From NCBI RefSeq assembly GCF_024436035.1, contig NZ_JANFNG010000003.1, forward strand, positions 1 to 64,000: DNA of 64,000 bases. Direction: 5' to 3'. Of this stretch, positions 27,340 to 37,573 are shown piece by piece. The notes under the pieces are model-generated. The model was not told the DNA's origin and did no database searches. It was given only the letters and a program-made list of their open reading frames with translations. This DNA is from Streptomyces humicola. GTDB lineage: Bacteria > Actinomycetota > Actinomycetes > Streptomycetales > Streptomycetaceae. The position numbers were made by a program, and so were the translations under genes. How positions within the stretch are numbered: position 1 is the stretch's first letter; the number at the start of each line of letters is the position of its first letter.

Positions 27340-28497
27340 CTACTGCTCCTCGGCGGAGCCCTCAGCGGACTCCTCGGCCGACTCCTCGGCCGACTCCTGG
27401 GCGTTCTGCTCCAGCGCCGCGAGCGCCGGGTCGAGGACGACATCCTCGTCGCGCGCCGCGGTCGTCGGGTCCTGCGGGTAGTGGCATGCGGTCAGGTGGC
27501 CTGTGTTGTTCCCTGCGATCTGCAGCAGTGGGGGTTCCTCGGTTGTGCACTTTTGCTGTGCTTTCCAGCAGCGGGTGCGGAAGCGGCAGCCGGTTGGGGG
27601 GTTGATGGGTGAGGGGACGTCGCCGGCGAGGCGGATGCGTTCTTGTTCGTCGTCGGGGTTGGCTTCGGGGGCTGCGGACAGGAGTGCGTGGGTGTAGGGG
27701 TGGCGTGGTGTTTCGTAGATGTCGGTGCGGTTGCCGATTTCCATGATTTTGCCGAGGTACATGACGGCGACGCGGTGGGAGAAGTGGCGGACGATGGCGA
27801 GGTCGTGGGCGATGAAGAGGAAGGCGATGCCGAGTTCGTGCTGGAGTTTTTGCAGGAGGTTGACGACTTGGGCTTGGATGGAGACGTCGAGTGCGGAGAC
27901 GGGTTCGTCGGCGATGATGAGTTTGGGTTGCATGCCGAGTGCGCGGGCGATGCCGATGCGTTGGCGTTGGCCGCCGGAGAATTCGTGGGGGAAGCGGTTG
28001 TAGTGCTCGGGGTTGAGGCCGACGGTTTCGAGGAGTTCGCGTACGCGTTTCTCGTGGCCGCCGGGTGGTTGGATGTGGTTGATTTCCATGGGGCCGGTGA
28101 TGATCGTTCCGACTGTTTGTCGTGGGTTGAGTGATGCGTAGGGGTCTTGGAAGATCATCTGGATTTGTGAGCGGATGGGTGCGAGGTGTTTGCGGTCGGT
28201 GTGGGTGATGTTGTGGCCCTGGTAGAGGATCTGTCCGGCGGTTGGTTCGAGTAGTCGGGTCACGAGTCGTCCGGTGGTTGATTTGCCGCAGCCGGACTCG
28301 CCGACGAGGCCGAGTGCCTCGCCTTCGTGGATGGTGAAGTCGACGCCGTCCACGGCCTGGACGGCGCCGACCTGCCGCTTGAACAGGAAGCCGTCCCGGA
28401 GCGGGAAGTGCTTGGTGAGTCCCTCGACCTCAAGCAGCGGACCGCCCTTGCGCTGCGACGGTAGTGCGGGCTTGGCCAGGCTCAGCTGTTCACTCAT
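27340..28497 (-). CDS. Cassette 3: ABC ATPase, DppF/BldKE-like, full length
   Basis: A 385-residue ATPase. Residues 1-346 equal the cassette 2 copy, with the same Walker A, signature, Walker B and cysteine motifs. It continues with [17 protein letters not shown] and an acidic repeat of ESAEESAEESAEGSAEE. The [14 protein letters not shown] segment is also present in cassette 4, so the tail is ancestral and was lost from cassette 2. The tail function is unknown. A strong hairpin follows the stop. Most of the gene lies in the conserved 2,087-bp repeat. Confidence 0.93.
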   Translation of the reverse strand: MSEQLSLAKPALPSQRKGGPLLEVEGLTKHFPLRDGFLFKRQVGAVQAVDGVDFTIHEGEALGLVGESGCGKSTTGRLVTRLLEPTAGQILYQGHNITHTDRKHLAPIRSQIQMIFQDPYASLNPRQTVGTIITGPMEINHIQPPGGHEKRVRELLETVGLNPEHYNRFPHEFSGGQRQRIGIARALGMQPKLIIADEPVSALDVSIQAQVVNLLQKLQHELGIAFLFIAHDLAIVRHFSHRVAVMYLGKIMEIGNRTDIYETPRHPYTHALLSAAPEANPDDEQERIRLAGDVPSPINPPTGCRFRTRCWKAQQKCTTEEPPLLQIAGNNTGHLTACHYPQDPTTAARDEDVVLDPALAALEQNAQESAEESAEESAEGSAEEQ

Positions 28498-29544
28498 CGT
28501 CGTTCCCCTGATTCCTGATCCTGATCAGCTCCGGCCCAGCAGCGGCCGGATCTGCTCGGCGAAGATCGACTTCTGCTGCTCGGCCGGGAGGTGGCAGGCC
28601 GCGCCCCGGCCGCTGTCGAGCGTGAGCATCGGTCGCTCGTCCTGGCAGCGCGTGTCACCCACATATTCACGGAATTCGCAGCGGGGGTGGAAGGGGCAGC
28701 CGGTCGGGGGCTTGAGCAGGCTCGGCGGGGTGCCCGGGATCGGCCTCAGCGGCGCGTCGACGGGGGCCTTGCGTCGCGGGACTGAGCTGAGCAGTCCCCA
28801 CGCGTAGGGGTGTCGGGGCGTGGTGAGGATGTCGCGTACTGTTCCGCGTTCCACGCAGCGGCCTGCGTACATCACCAGTACGTCGTCGCAGATACGGGCG
28901 ACCACGCCCAGGTCGTGGGTGATGAAGATGATCGCGGTGCCGGTCTCCTGCTGCAGTTGCTTGAGCAGGTCGAGGATTTGTGCTTGGACGGTGACGTCGA
29001 GTGCGGTCGTCGGTTCGTCGGCGATCAGCAGTTGTGGGTCGCAGACGAGTGCGAGTGCGATCATGGCGCGTTGTCGCATGCCGCCGGAGAACTGGTGGGG
29101 GTAGTCGTCGACTCGCAGCTCGGGTTGGGGGATGCCGACCCGGCGCAACATCTCGACGGCTCGCTCCCGGGCCGCCTTCCTGCTTGCTCCGGTGTGCTTG
29201 CGGAACGGTTCGGCGATCTGGCGGCCCACGGTGTAGTACGGGGAGAGCGCCGAGAGGGAGTCCTGGAAGATCATCGCCATTGTGTTGCCGCGCAGCTTTT
29301 CCAGTGTGCGTTGGGGGGCTCCGGTCAGCTCGTGGCCGTTGAGGACGATCTCGCCGGTGATGGCGGTGTTCCGTGGATTGTGCAGGCCGAGTACGGCGAG
29401 GTTGGTGACGGATTTCCCGGAGCCCGACTCGCCGACGATGCCGAGCGTCCGGCCCCGTTCGACGTCGAAGGAGAGCCCGTCGACCGCCTTGACGATGCCG
29501 TCCTCGGTGGCGAACTGCACGGAGAGGTCACGCACAGAGAGGAA
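27458..29544. repeat. 2,087-bp near-identical repeat, copy B (cassette 3)
   Basis: This is the partner of 21220-23306. Copy B is embedded in a complete ATPase gene pair (full C-terminal tail and extended N-terminus), so it is the more likely donor. Confidence 0.95.
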
Positions 29545-29598
29545 CGGTGCCCCATCGCGGCGACCGGATGGCTGCTCCGGCTTGGTGAGCGTGGTCAC
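28525..29598 (-). CDS. Cassette 3: ABC ATPase, DppD/BldKD-like
   Basis: A 357-residue ATPase with [33 protein letters not shown] and the C-terminal cysteine cluster. The GTG at 29598 ([14 protein letters not shown]) is chosen because AGGAGG lies 8 nt upstream. An in-frame ATG at 29637 overlaps the permease stop (ATGA) and would add 13 residues, but lacks a clear ribosome site. From [11 protein letters not shown] onward it is almost identical to the cassette 2 gene; the preceding N-terminus is unique. It would form the ATPase heterodimer with the following gene. Confidence 0.92.
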   Translation of the reverse strand: MTTLTKPEQPSGRRDGAPFLSVRDLSVQFATEDGIVKAVDGLSFDVERGRTLGIVGESGSGKSVTNLAVLGLHNPRNTAITGEIVLNGHELTGAPQRTLEKLRGNTMAMIFQDSLSALSPYYTVGRQIAEPFRKHTGASRKAARERAVEMLRRVGIPQPELRVDDYPHQFSGGMRQRAMIALALVCDPQLLIADEPTTALDVTVQAQILDLLKQLQQETGTAIIFITHDLGVVARICDDVLVMYAGRCVERGTVRDILTTPRHPYAWGLLSSVPRRKAPVDAPLRPIPGTPPSLLKPPTGCPFHPRCEFREYVGDTRCQDERPMLTLDSGRGAACHLPAEQQKSIFAEQIRPLLGRS

Positions 29599-29633
29599 GT
29601 GAGGGGCCTCCTCTGGTGCGTTGCGCGCGCCGC

Positions 29634-30611
29634 TCATGAGAGCCGGATCCGCGGGTCGATGACGGCGTAGCAGGCGTCGACGATGATGTTGGCGATCACG
29701 ATCGCGGCCGCGCCGAACAGCATGACGCCCATCTCCAACGGCAGATCGGTCTGGGTGACTGCGGAGACCGCGAGTTGGCCGAGTCCATGGAGACCGAAGG
29801 TGTACTCGGTGATGATCGCGCCGCCGAAGACCGAGCTGAGGTCCATGCCGAAGATGGTGATGATGGGCCCCATGGCGCCACGCAGCGCGTAGCGCATGAA
29901 GACATAGCGGGACGTCATGCCTTTCGCCCGGGCGGTCCGTACGTGATCTTCGGAGAGTTGCTCGACCATCAATGAACGTGTCTGCCGACTGTAGTTGGAC
30001 CAGAAGATCACCGACATCACCATGGCCGGAAGAATCATTCCCGTGATCGAACCGACCGGGTCGTGGGTCCAGTCCGGGTCGTGTCCTCGGCTGAGCCAGC
30101 CGAGGGTGTCGGCGAACAAATAGATCGCGAGAGGGCCGATGAAGTAGATCTGTACCGACTGCCCGGTCAGCGAGACCGCGCTGGCGATCTTGTCGAACGC
30201 CGTGCCCTGGCGAGCCGCCGAGATCAGGCCGAGGCCCACACCGATAACAAGGAAAATCAATGCGCCCATCGCAGCGAGGGTCACGGTGGTCGGGTAGCGG
30301 TTCATGAGCGTCGACCAAACGGGCTGCTGGCTGGCGAACGAATATCCGAAACACGGGGCCGAGCAGTGGCCGATCGTCATATTCCGGCCCAAGAAGATCC
30401 CGATCATGTACTGCCAGTACTGCACTGGGACCGGCTCGTCGAGGCCGAGGTTCTTGCGGATGAGGGCAAGGGTCTGCGGATTGCAGTTCTTGCCGCACGA
30501 GAGGGCGGCCGGATCGGCCGGGAGGGCGAAGAAGAGGAAGTAGGTGACGGCGCTGATCAGCAGCAGAATGACGATGGCACCGAGCACCCGGCGTACGAGG
30601 AAACGCAGCAT
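29634..30611 (-). CDS. Cassette 3: ABC permease, DppB/BldKC-like
   Basis: A 325-residue six-helix permease starting MLRFLVRRVLGAIVILLLISAVTYFLFF. It shares the external cysteine pattern (ALSCGKNCNPQT, HCSAPCFGYSF) and coupling loop EQLSEDHVRTARAKGMTSRYVF with cassette 2. Silent and replacement differences are spread along its length, in contrast to the near-identical ATPase genes next door. It is separated from the SBP gene by 108 bp holding a stable hairpin (30663-30692), which may lower its expression relative to the binding protein. Confidence 0.93.
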   Translation of the reverse strand: MLRFLVRRVLGAIVILLLISAVTYFLFFALPADPAALSCGKNCNPQTLALIRKNLGLDEPVPVQYWQYMIGIFLGRNMTIGHCSAPCFGYSFASQQPVWSTLMNRYPTTVTLAAMGALIFLVIGVGLGLISAARQGTAFDKIASAVSLTGQSVQIYFIGPLAIYLFADTLGWLSRGHDPDWTHDPVGSITGMILPAMVMSVIFWSNYSRQTRSLMVEQLSEDHVRTARAKGMTSRYVFMRYALRGAMGPIITIFGMDLSSVFGGAIITEYTFGLHGLGQLAVSAVTQTDLPLEMGVMLFGAAAIVIANIIVDACYAVIDPRIRLS

Positions 30612-30662
30612 GGGGCGGGCTCTTCCCTAGGAGCGAGGACAGGACCGCAGATCCGGCCGGAG

Positions 30663-30692
30663 GCCGGTCCCGCCCGGTTGGGCGGGGCCGGC
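30663..30692 (-). terminator. Intra-operon hairpin between SBP and permease, cassette 3
   Basis: GCCGGTCCCGCCC and GGGCGGGGCCGGC pair over 13 positions with one mismatch around a GGTT loop. It sits downstream of the SBP stop codon and upstream of the permease. Typical function of such hairpins is partial termination or 3'-end protection, giving excess binding protein. Confidence 0.55.
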
Positions 30693-30719
30693 TGGACGTG
30701 CCGGATTCGGCGCCAGGAC

Positions 30720-32486
30720 TTACTTGACGTAGACCGTGCCCGGGTTGATCGTGCCGATCACCTGGTTATAGGTGACACCGCCGAGACCGTCACCGTAGAC
30801 CTGGTAGAACTTGTCGTACAGGAACGGGATCTGCGTGGTGTCGTGGGTCAGGATGTACTCTGACAGCTTCTCCCACTGGGCGTCCGCCTGGTTGACGTCC
30901 GTGATCTTGTTGATCGCGTCAATCTGTGAGTTCACGTACGGGTCGTTCAGGTGGGAGTAGTTGGGGCTTCCGTCGCCGATGGTACGGCCGTCGAAGGACG
31001 GCGGGATAACCGTGGAGCCCACCGGCCAGTCGGCGCCCCAGCCCGTGCGGTACATCGCGTACTGATTGTTCGCCTTGCCGACCAGCGTGTAGTACGAGGT
31101 CGGGTCGAGCGGAATGCGCTGGACGTTGATGCCGGCGTTGGCCAGCGCCTTCTGGATGATCAGCGAGACCTCCTGCCAGCGCGGGGTGTTGGCGTAGGCG
31201 AAGGAGAGAGTCAGGTTGTGTACGCCCGCCTGCTGGAGCAACTGCTTGGCCTTGGCAGGGTCTCCCTGTGGCTGCTTGAGCTTGTTGTACGGGTCGAAGG
31301 GCTTGAAGCCGCCGATGGTGGGGCTGAGGAGGTTGGTGCCCAGGTCGCCTTGTGCCGCGCCGCCCATGGCCTGCTGGATGCCGGTGAGCGGGAGCGCGTA
31401 GGCGATGGCCTGGCGTACCCGCTCGTCCTTGATCACGTTGGCATTGAGGTTGATGACCTCGACGTATGGCTGGTAGGCGCTCACAGTACGCGACGGGTAT
31501 TGCGAACCGCTGACCAGAGTGGACATCTGCGACGCGTCTGCTGGCTGAGAGAGTGCCAGGGCGTCCTTGTCGGTGCCGGACTCCGCCATCAGGCGCTGCG
31601 TCAGGCCCGGGTTGGCGATGCCGAGCTGAAGGTTCCATTCATCCGGGTACGCGTTGCGGATCGGATCCGTCTTGGGGTCCCAGTACTTGTTCCGGGTGAG
31701 GACCAGCTGCTTGCCGGGCTGATAGCTCTGGATCTGGTACGGGCCGGACGACACCGGGTGGTTGTTGTAGCTCTGCTTGTCGTCCTTGGACGCGGGGATC
31801 GGCGAGACGTTCGGCATCGCCATCGCGTACGGGGCGTCCGCGTGCGGCGCCTGGAAGTGGAAGATGATGGTCTTGGAGTCCGGCGTGGCGATGGCGGAGT
31901 CGGGCAGGGACTTGCCACCGTACGGACCGGAGTAGACGTTGCGGTAGTTCACACCGTCGAGCCACGTGGGGATGTAGGTCGGACCCTGGGTCTCGAAGTT
32001 GGCGTACAGCCGCTCGATGCCGTACTTGATGTCCTGCGAGGTGATGGGCGTGCCGTCCTGGAACTTCAGGTTGTCCTTGAGGTGGTACGTCCAGGTCTTG
32101 TCGCCGGCCGACGGTTCACCCGTGTCGGTGGCGAGGTCGCCGACGAGGATGGTCTTGCCTGTTTTCGGGTCGATCTTGTAGCCCGTGAGTGAACGGTTGT
32201 AGAGCTGGGCGATGGCAAGTTCGTTGCTGACGTAGACCTGCCCCGGGTCGAGATAGTCGATGCCGGTCGGCTCCAGATCGGTGACCGTCCCGCCGGTCTT
32301 CGCACCAGAGACGGGCGTGGCCGGGCCTTGGGAGTCGGCTGCGGTGCCGAGCCCGAAGTTCTGGACTGTGGCCGTCGGTCCGTTGCCGCTGGTTCCACTG
32401 CCGCCACCGCCGCCGGCGCTGCACGCACTAAGGGCCAGTGCCCCCACCGCCAGAATCGCGGCGTAATGAGCCTTACGCGTTCTCAT
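30720..32486 (-). CDS. Cassette 3: peptide-binding lipoprotein, BldKB-like
   Basis: A 588-residue SBP_bac_5 lipoprotein with signal peptide MRTRKAHYAAILAVGALAL and lipobox LSAC (cysteine about 22), then a Gly/Ser linker. Motifs include IDYLDPGQVYVSNELAIAQL, LKDNLKFQDGTPITSQDIKYG and ERVRQAIAYALPLTGIQ, and it ends GTINPGTVYVK. Similarity to the cassette 2 SBP runs over the whole length but with many substitutions, suggesting functional divergence of ligand range. Positioned between the two permease genes. GGCGGGA lies shortly before the ATG. Confidence 0.92.
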   Translation of the reverse strand: MRTRKAHYAAILAVGALALSACSAGGGGGSGTSGNGPTATVQNFGLGTAADSQGPATPVSGAKTGGTVTDLEPTGIDYLDPGQVYVSNELAIAQLYNRSLTGYKIDPKTGKTILVGDLATDTGEPSAGDKTWTYHLKDNLKFQDGTPITSQDIKYGIERLYANFETQGPTYIPTWLDGVNYRNVYSGPYGGKSLPDSAIATPDSKTIIFHFQAPHADAPYAMAMPNVSPIPASKDDKQSYNNHPVSSGPYQIQSYQPGKQLVLTRNKYWDPKTDPIRNAYPDEWNLQLGIANPGLTQRLMAESGTDKDALALSQPADASQMSTLVSGSQYPSRTVSAYQPYVEVINLNANVIKDERVRQAIAYALPLTGIQQAMGGAAQGDLGTNLLSPTIGGFKPFDPYNKLKQPQGDPAKAKQLLQQAGVHNLTLSFAYANTPRWQEVSLIIQKALANAGINVQRIPLDPTSYYTLVGKANNQYAMYRTGWGADWPVGSTVIPPSFDGRTIGDGSPNYSHLNDPYVNSQIDAINKITDVNQADAQWEKLSEYILTHDTTQIPFLYDKFYQVYGDGLGGVTYNQVIGTINPGTVYVK

Positions 32487-32558
32487 GATTCCCGCCTGTC
32501 ACTGGACTGCCTTTGGATGCCGACCTACCGGGGACCCGGACGGACGACGTGGACACAC

Positions 32559-33578
32559 TCAACGAATGGTCTTGGGATCGAGAGCGTCCCGGACCGAATC
32601 CCCAAGCAGGTTGAACGCGACAACGAAGATGAGCATCGCGATGCCGGGGAAGAACATGTAGGTGATGTCGGACTGGTAGTACTCGGCTGCCTTCTGGAAC
32701 ATCAGGCCCCAGTCAGGCGTCGGGTCCTGCATTCCAACGCCGAGGTACGACAGCCCTGCCTCGGTCGTGACGTTCACAGGGAGCAGCAAGGTGGTCTGTA
32801 CGAGGATGGTGCTGCCGATGTTCGGGAGCAGTTCCTTGGAGACGATCCGCCATGTGGATGCACCGGTGAGCTGGGCAGCCTCGACGAACTCGCGTTCGCG
32901 GAGCGAGAGCACCTGAGACCTGACCAGTCGGCTCACCGACATCCACCCGAGGAAGAACTGTACGAGCACCAGGGCGAAGAAGCGGATGTACGTCGGCTCC
33001 TGCTCGGTGGGCTTGACGAACAGCGCGATCACCACGGGCGTGAAGGCGATGAAGAACAACTGCTGGGGAAAGGACATCATCAAGTCGGTGAGCCGGCCCA
33101 GGAAGTAGTCCGTCTTGCGGCCGACGTAGCCCTGGATGAGGCCCACGAGTACGCCGAGTGCGACCGACAGGATCGTCACGCAGAGGGAGATCCCCAGGGA
33201 GGTGCGGATGCCGTACATCAACAAGGCGAAGATGTCGCGCCCCAGACCCGGCTCGATGCCGAACCAATGATTCGAATCAATACCGCCGTTGGGCTTGATG
33301 GGCATGCCGTACGAGTTGAGCAGGTTGTCGTTCTGCCCGTAGAGCGTGTAGGGATTCTTGCCGTACAGCGCGCAGATCAAGGGAGCGAAGATCGCGATGA
33401 GGATGAACGCTCCGACGATGCCCGCACAGATGACGCCGGTCCTATCCCGCTTGAAGCGGAGCCAGGCCAACTGCCGCGGGGAGCGCCCGATGATTTCCAA
33501 CGGCACAGCGGCGGTGTCAGCCGACGGGCCCTCAGGGATTTGATCATTCCCTGCAGTTGCCTGGGTGGAACTCGACAT
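32559..33578 (-). CDS. Cassette 3: ABC permease, DppC/BldKA-like
   Basis: A 339-residue permease opening the cassette, MSSSTQATAGNDQIPEG followed by IIGRSPRQLAWLRFKRDRTG. It keeps the periplasmic NPYTLYGQNDNLLNSYGMP, the coupling loop REFVEAAQLTGASTWRIV and the terminus NLLGDSVRDALDPKTIR. GGAG 5 nt before the ATG at 33578 supports the start; earlier in-frame starts have none. It is closely related to the cassette 2 homologue. An upstream leader segment is also shared between the two cassettes (27225-27292 and 33822-33893). Confidence 0.93.
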   Translation of the reverse strand: MSSSTQATAGNDQIPEGPSADTAAVPLEIIGRSPRQLAWLRFKRDRTGVICAGIVGAFILIAIFAPLICALYGKNPYTLYGQNDNLLNSYGMPIKPNGGIDSNHWFGIEPGLGRDIFALLMYGIRTSLGISLCVTILSVALGVLVGLIQGYVGRKTDYFLGRLTDLMMSFPQQLFFIAFTPVVIALFVKPTEQEPTYIRFFALVLVQFFLGWMSVSRLVRSQVLSLREREFVEAAQLTGASTWRIVSKELLPNIGSTILVQTTLLLPVNVTTEAGLSYLGVGMQDPTPDWGLMFQKAAEYYQSDITYMFFPGIAMLIFVVAFNLLGDSVRDALDPKTIR

Positions 33579-33980
33579 GGTGGCTCCATCCCCGCGCACG
33601 GCGGATCGGTGCAGCCTCTGTATTGCCTTGGTTTGACGGGACTTTCGCAATGGACTCATCGTTGAGTCAAGAGGCTGGCGAGGGTGGATGTGAAGTCCGT
33701 CACCTTCTTAGGCAGAAGTTTTGCAAATTGCTATGCCGTCGTGCTTGACGTGCCCCGATGGAGGGGGCGAATTCCCATAACCTGGAATCCGTTGGGTTTA
33801 CAGTGCAGCAACTTCTGTGTCGCACCGCCGACATACGAACATGTTGTGCCCAACAGCGTGTGGCCGGGCCGGTGGGGGTGCTGTAGAACGGCCGACGCGC
33901 TCTTGCCCACCTTTGCCAATTGCTTGTCTTCGGTTGATAGATCCGCACAGCCGACTTTCGGCCTACACAGAGGCAGGCAC
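33579..33980. other. Upstream region of cassette 3, no gene
   Basis: About 400 bp with AT-rich patches, notably near 33710-33735 (AGTTTTGCAAATTGCTATGCC) and 33795-33815 (GGGTTTACAGTGCAGCAAC). The GTTTACA-TGCA patch resembles 40626-40642 upstream of cassette 4. The block around 33826-33893 (CGACATACGAAC ... GTAGAACGGCC) is homologous to 27231-27290 upstream of cassette 2. I see no credible coding frame. Promoters for the minus-strand cassette are expected here. Confidence 0.55.
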
Positions 33981-34022
33981 GCCATCGGCCGGGGTGCACA
34001 CATGTGCACCCCGGCCGATGGC
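33981..34022 (-). terminator. Perfect 19-bp-stem terminator after cassette 4
   Basis: GCCATCGGCCGGGGTGCAC, loop ACAT, then the exact reverse complement. It lies 23 bp beyond the stop codon of the cassette 4 ATPase gene on the minus strand. This is the strongest hairpin in the window. Confidence 0.85.
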
Positions 34023-34045
34023 TCTGCTACCGCGCAGGCGGGCTC

Positions 34046-35245
<1,200 letters not shown>

Positions 35246-35271
35246 GCCATGCTCCTGTTCGTCCGCCGTCG

Positions 35272-36351
35272 TCACTTCGCGAGCCGGTCGGTCTTGTCGC
35301 GGGTGCCGCGGATCTCGGCCTTCTCCTCATCCGCGAGGTGGCAGGCCGCGATGTGCTTCTCATTGCCCGCCATGGGCCGCAGTTCGGGACGCTCCGTGGT
35401 GCAGCGCCCGTCGGGGACGCGGTCCTTGAAGGCGCACCGCGGGTTGAAGGCGCAGCCGCTTGGCAGATTGATCAGGCTTGGCGGGGTGCCCTTGATGGGG
35501 TTGAGCTTCGCGTGGACGTCCCCAGTGAGGCTGGGCATCGACTGGAGCAGACCCCAGGTGTAGGGGTGCTCGGGATGCTTGAGGACCTCCCGGGCCGATC
35601 CGTACTCGATGCGACGGCCCCCGTACATCACAAGGATGTCGTCAGCAACCTGCGAGACGACGCCCAGGTCGTGGGTGATGATGATGACCGCGGAGCCGTA
35701 CTCCTCCTGCAGGTCGGCGATGAGGTCGAGGATCTGCGCCTGGACGGTCACGTCGAGAGCGGTCGTCGGTTCGTCCGCGATGAGCAGCTCGGGGTTGCAC
35801 ACCAGTGACATGGCGATCATGGCGCGTTGCCGCATACCGCCCGAGAACTGGTGCGGGTAGTCGCTGACCCGGCGATCGGGCTGCGGGATGCCCACCCTCT
35901 TGAGCATCTCGACGGCGCGCTCCTTGGCCTCCTTCTTGGAGACCTTGTGGTGCACCATGTAGGCCTCGGCGATCTGGTTGCCGACCGTGTAAAAGGGGTG
36001 CAGAGCGGAGAGTGGGTCCTGGAAGATCATGGAGACCTTCTCGCCGCGCAGCGCGCGCATCTCGGCCTCCGAGAGTCCGACCAGCTCGTTGCCGTCGAGC
36101 CAGACCTCCCCGGAGACCTGGGCACGCGTTCCCTTGTGCAGGCCGAGCAGGGCGAGGCTGGTGACGGACTTGCCGGAGCCGGACTCGCCGACGATACCGA
36201 GCGTCTTGCCCTTCTCCAAGGCGAAGGAGACACCGTCTACTGACTTGACGAGGCCGTCCTCGGTGGGGAAGTGCACGCGCAAGTCCCGGACGTCGAGGAA
36301 GGTGGAGGGGACGGTGCCGTCCGCGGTCTGCGGCGAGAGTTCGATGGCCAC
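35272..36351 (-). CDS. Cassette 4: ABC ATPase, DppD/BldKD-like
   Basis: A 359-residue ATPase with Walker A GESGSGKS, signature [15 protein letters not shown], Walker [13 protein letters not shown] and cysteine cluster [19 protein letters not shown]. It is encoded 60 bp after the permease and just before its F-type partner. The ATG at 36351 begins [24 protein letters not shown], matching the usual start of the nucleotide-binding fold after a short leader. Confidence 0.93.
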   Translation of the reverse strand: MAIELSPQTADGTVPSTFLDVRDLRVHFPTEDGLVKSVDGVSFALEKGKTLGIVGESGSGKSVTSLALLGLHKGTRAQVSGEVWLDGNELVGLSEAEMRALRGEKVSMIFQDPLSALHPFYTVGNQIAEAYMVHHKVSKKEAKERAVEMLKRVGIPQPDRRVSDYPHQFSGGMRQRAMIAMSLVCNPELLIADEPTTALDVTVQAQILDLIADLQEEYGSAVIIITHDLGVVSQVADDILVMYGGRRIEYGSAREVLKHPEHPYTWGLLQSMPSLTGDVHAKLNPIKGTPPSLINLPSGCAFNPRCAFKDRVPDGRCTTERPELRPMAGNEKHIAACHLADEEKAEIRGTRDKTDRLAK

Positions 36352-36411
36352 TGGGTACTTCCTTGGTTTCCGGCCAGGGGCCCGGGGGTTTTCCCCGGGA
36401 TGGCACAGCAG

Positions 36412-37404
36412 TTATGCGAGGCGGACGCGGGGGTCGATGAGGCCGTAGACGATGTCGACCACGACGTTTGCGAGGACGATCGCCACCGCCGCGAAGAGCG
36501 TGGTGGCCAGGATGGTCGGCAGGTCGAAGTTGGTCACCGAGTCGACCGCGAGCTTGCCGATGCCGTTGAGGCCGAACACGCTCTCGGTGATGACGGCAGT
36601 ACCACCGATCAGGTAGCCGAAGTCCATGCCGAAGATCGTCACGATCGGGGTGATCGCGGCCCGCAGCCCATGCTTGAGGATCACTGTGCGGCGGGGGAGG
36701 CCCTTGGCCCGGGCGGTGCGGATGTAGTCCTCACTGAGCACCTCCAGCATCGACGAGCGCGACAGCCGGGTGTACATAGCGAGGAAGAGGATGACCAGCG
36801 TGGCCCAGGGGAGGATCAGCCCCTCGAACCAGGCGACCGGGTCCTGGGTGATCGGGGTGTAGCCGGGGGCCGGAAGCAGCTGCCACTTGTCCACGAAGGC
36901 CCACAGGAGTACCAGGCCGAGGAAGAAGGGCATCAGCGAGACGCCCAACAGGGCGAAGCCCACCGAGAGCTTGTCGGCGAGCCGTCCCTTGCGCACGGCG
37001 GCCAGCACACCGAGGCCGACGCCGACGATGAGGAAGATCACCGCGGAGCCCAGGGCCAGGGAGAGGTCGACGGGGAAGTCCTGCATCAGGGTCTGGAAAA
37101 CCGGGGTGTCGGAGGCGAAGGAGATGCCCAGGCAGGGGGCGCTGCACTGGACCACCACGCTGTTGTCGCCGAAGGTCCGTCCGGCGACGATTCCCTTGGC
37201 GAAGTTCCAGTACTGAGTGGCCAGGCTCTGGTCGAGCCCCAGCGAGTGCTTGATCTCCGCGAGCCGGGAGGGGCTGCACGTCTTACCGCACGCGAGCAGC
37301 GCGGGGTTCGACGGCAGCGCAAAGAAGATGACGAAGGTGATCAGGCTGATCACCACGATGACGACGGCCGCGGCCAGTAGGCGTCGGATCAGATAACGAA
37401 ACAT
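36412..37404 (-). CDS. Cassette 4: ABC permease, DppB/BldKC-like
   Basis: A 330-residue six-helix permease beginning MFRYLIRRLLAAAVVIVVISLITFVIFF. It has the external cysteine pattern LLACGKTCSPSR and QCSAPCLGISF seen in cassettes 2 and 3, coupling loop EVLSEDYIRTARAKGLPRRTVI and C-terminus YGLIDPRVRLA. It follows the SBP gene after a 169-bp gap that contains a perfect 14-bp hairpin (37500-37530). Confidence 0.93.
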   Translation of the reverse strand: MFRYLIRRLLAAAVVIVVISLITFVIFFALPSNPALLACGKTCSPSRLAEIKHSLGLDQSLATQYWNFAKGIVAGRTFGDNSVVVQCSAPCLGISFASDTPVFQTLMQDFPVDLSLALGSAVIFLIVGVGLGVLAAVRKGRLADKLSVGFALLGVSLMPFFLGLVLLWAFVDKWQLLPAPGYTPITQDPVAWFEGLILPWATLVILFLAMYTRLSRSSMLEVLSEDYIRTARAKGLPRRTVILKHGLRAAITPIVTIFGMDFGYLIGGTAVITESVFGLNGIGKLAVDSVTNFDLPTILATTLFAAVAIVLANVVVDIVYGLIDPRVRLA

Positions 37405-37499
37405 GCGGTGCTAAGACCTGGCGTGAAGCCTGGTCTGCCTCCCTCTCGCGGTGGACCGGCGGGGTGTGACCTGCGCTCGGGTGACGATGGTGGCGGAGT

Positions 37500-37530
37500 G
37501 CCCCGCCGGCGGCGTGGCCGCCGGCGGGGC
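37500..37530 (-). terminator. Intra-operon hairpin between SBP and permease, cassette 4
   Basis: GCCCCGCCGGCGGC, loop GTG, then the exact reverse complement (14-bp perfect stem). It lies 44 bp downstream of the SBP stop on the minus strand, the same relative place as the cassette 3 hairpin, and probably attenuates read-through to the permease and ATPase genes. Confidence 0.65.
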
Positions 37531-37573
37531 TGTGTTGTGCGGCGCGGTCACCGGGTCGCGGCGACCACCGGCA

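Noticed and set aside
33981-34022. Reading the 42-bp palindrome as a regulatory operator
   Set aside because: Its position just after an operon end and its 4-nt loop on a perfect 19-bp stem fit a transcription terminator better.
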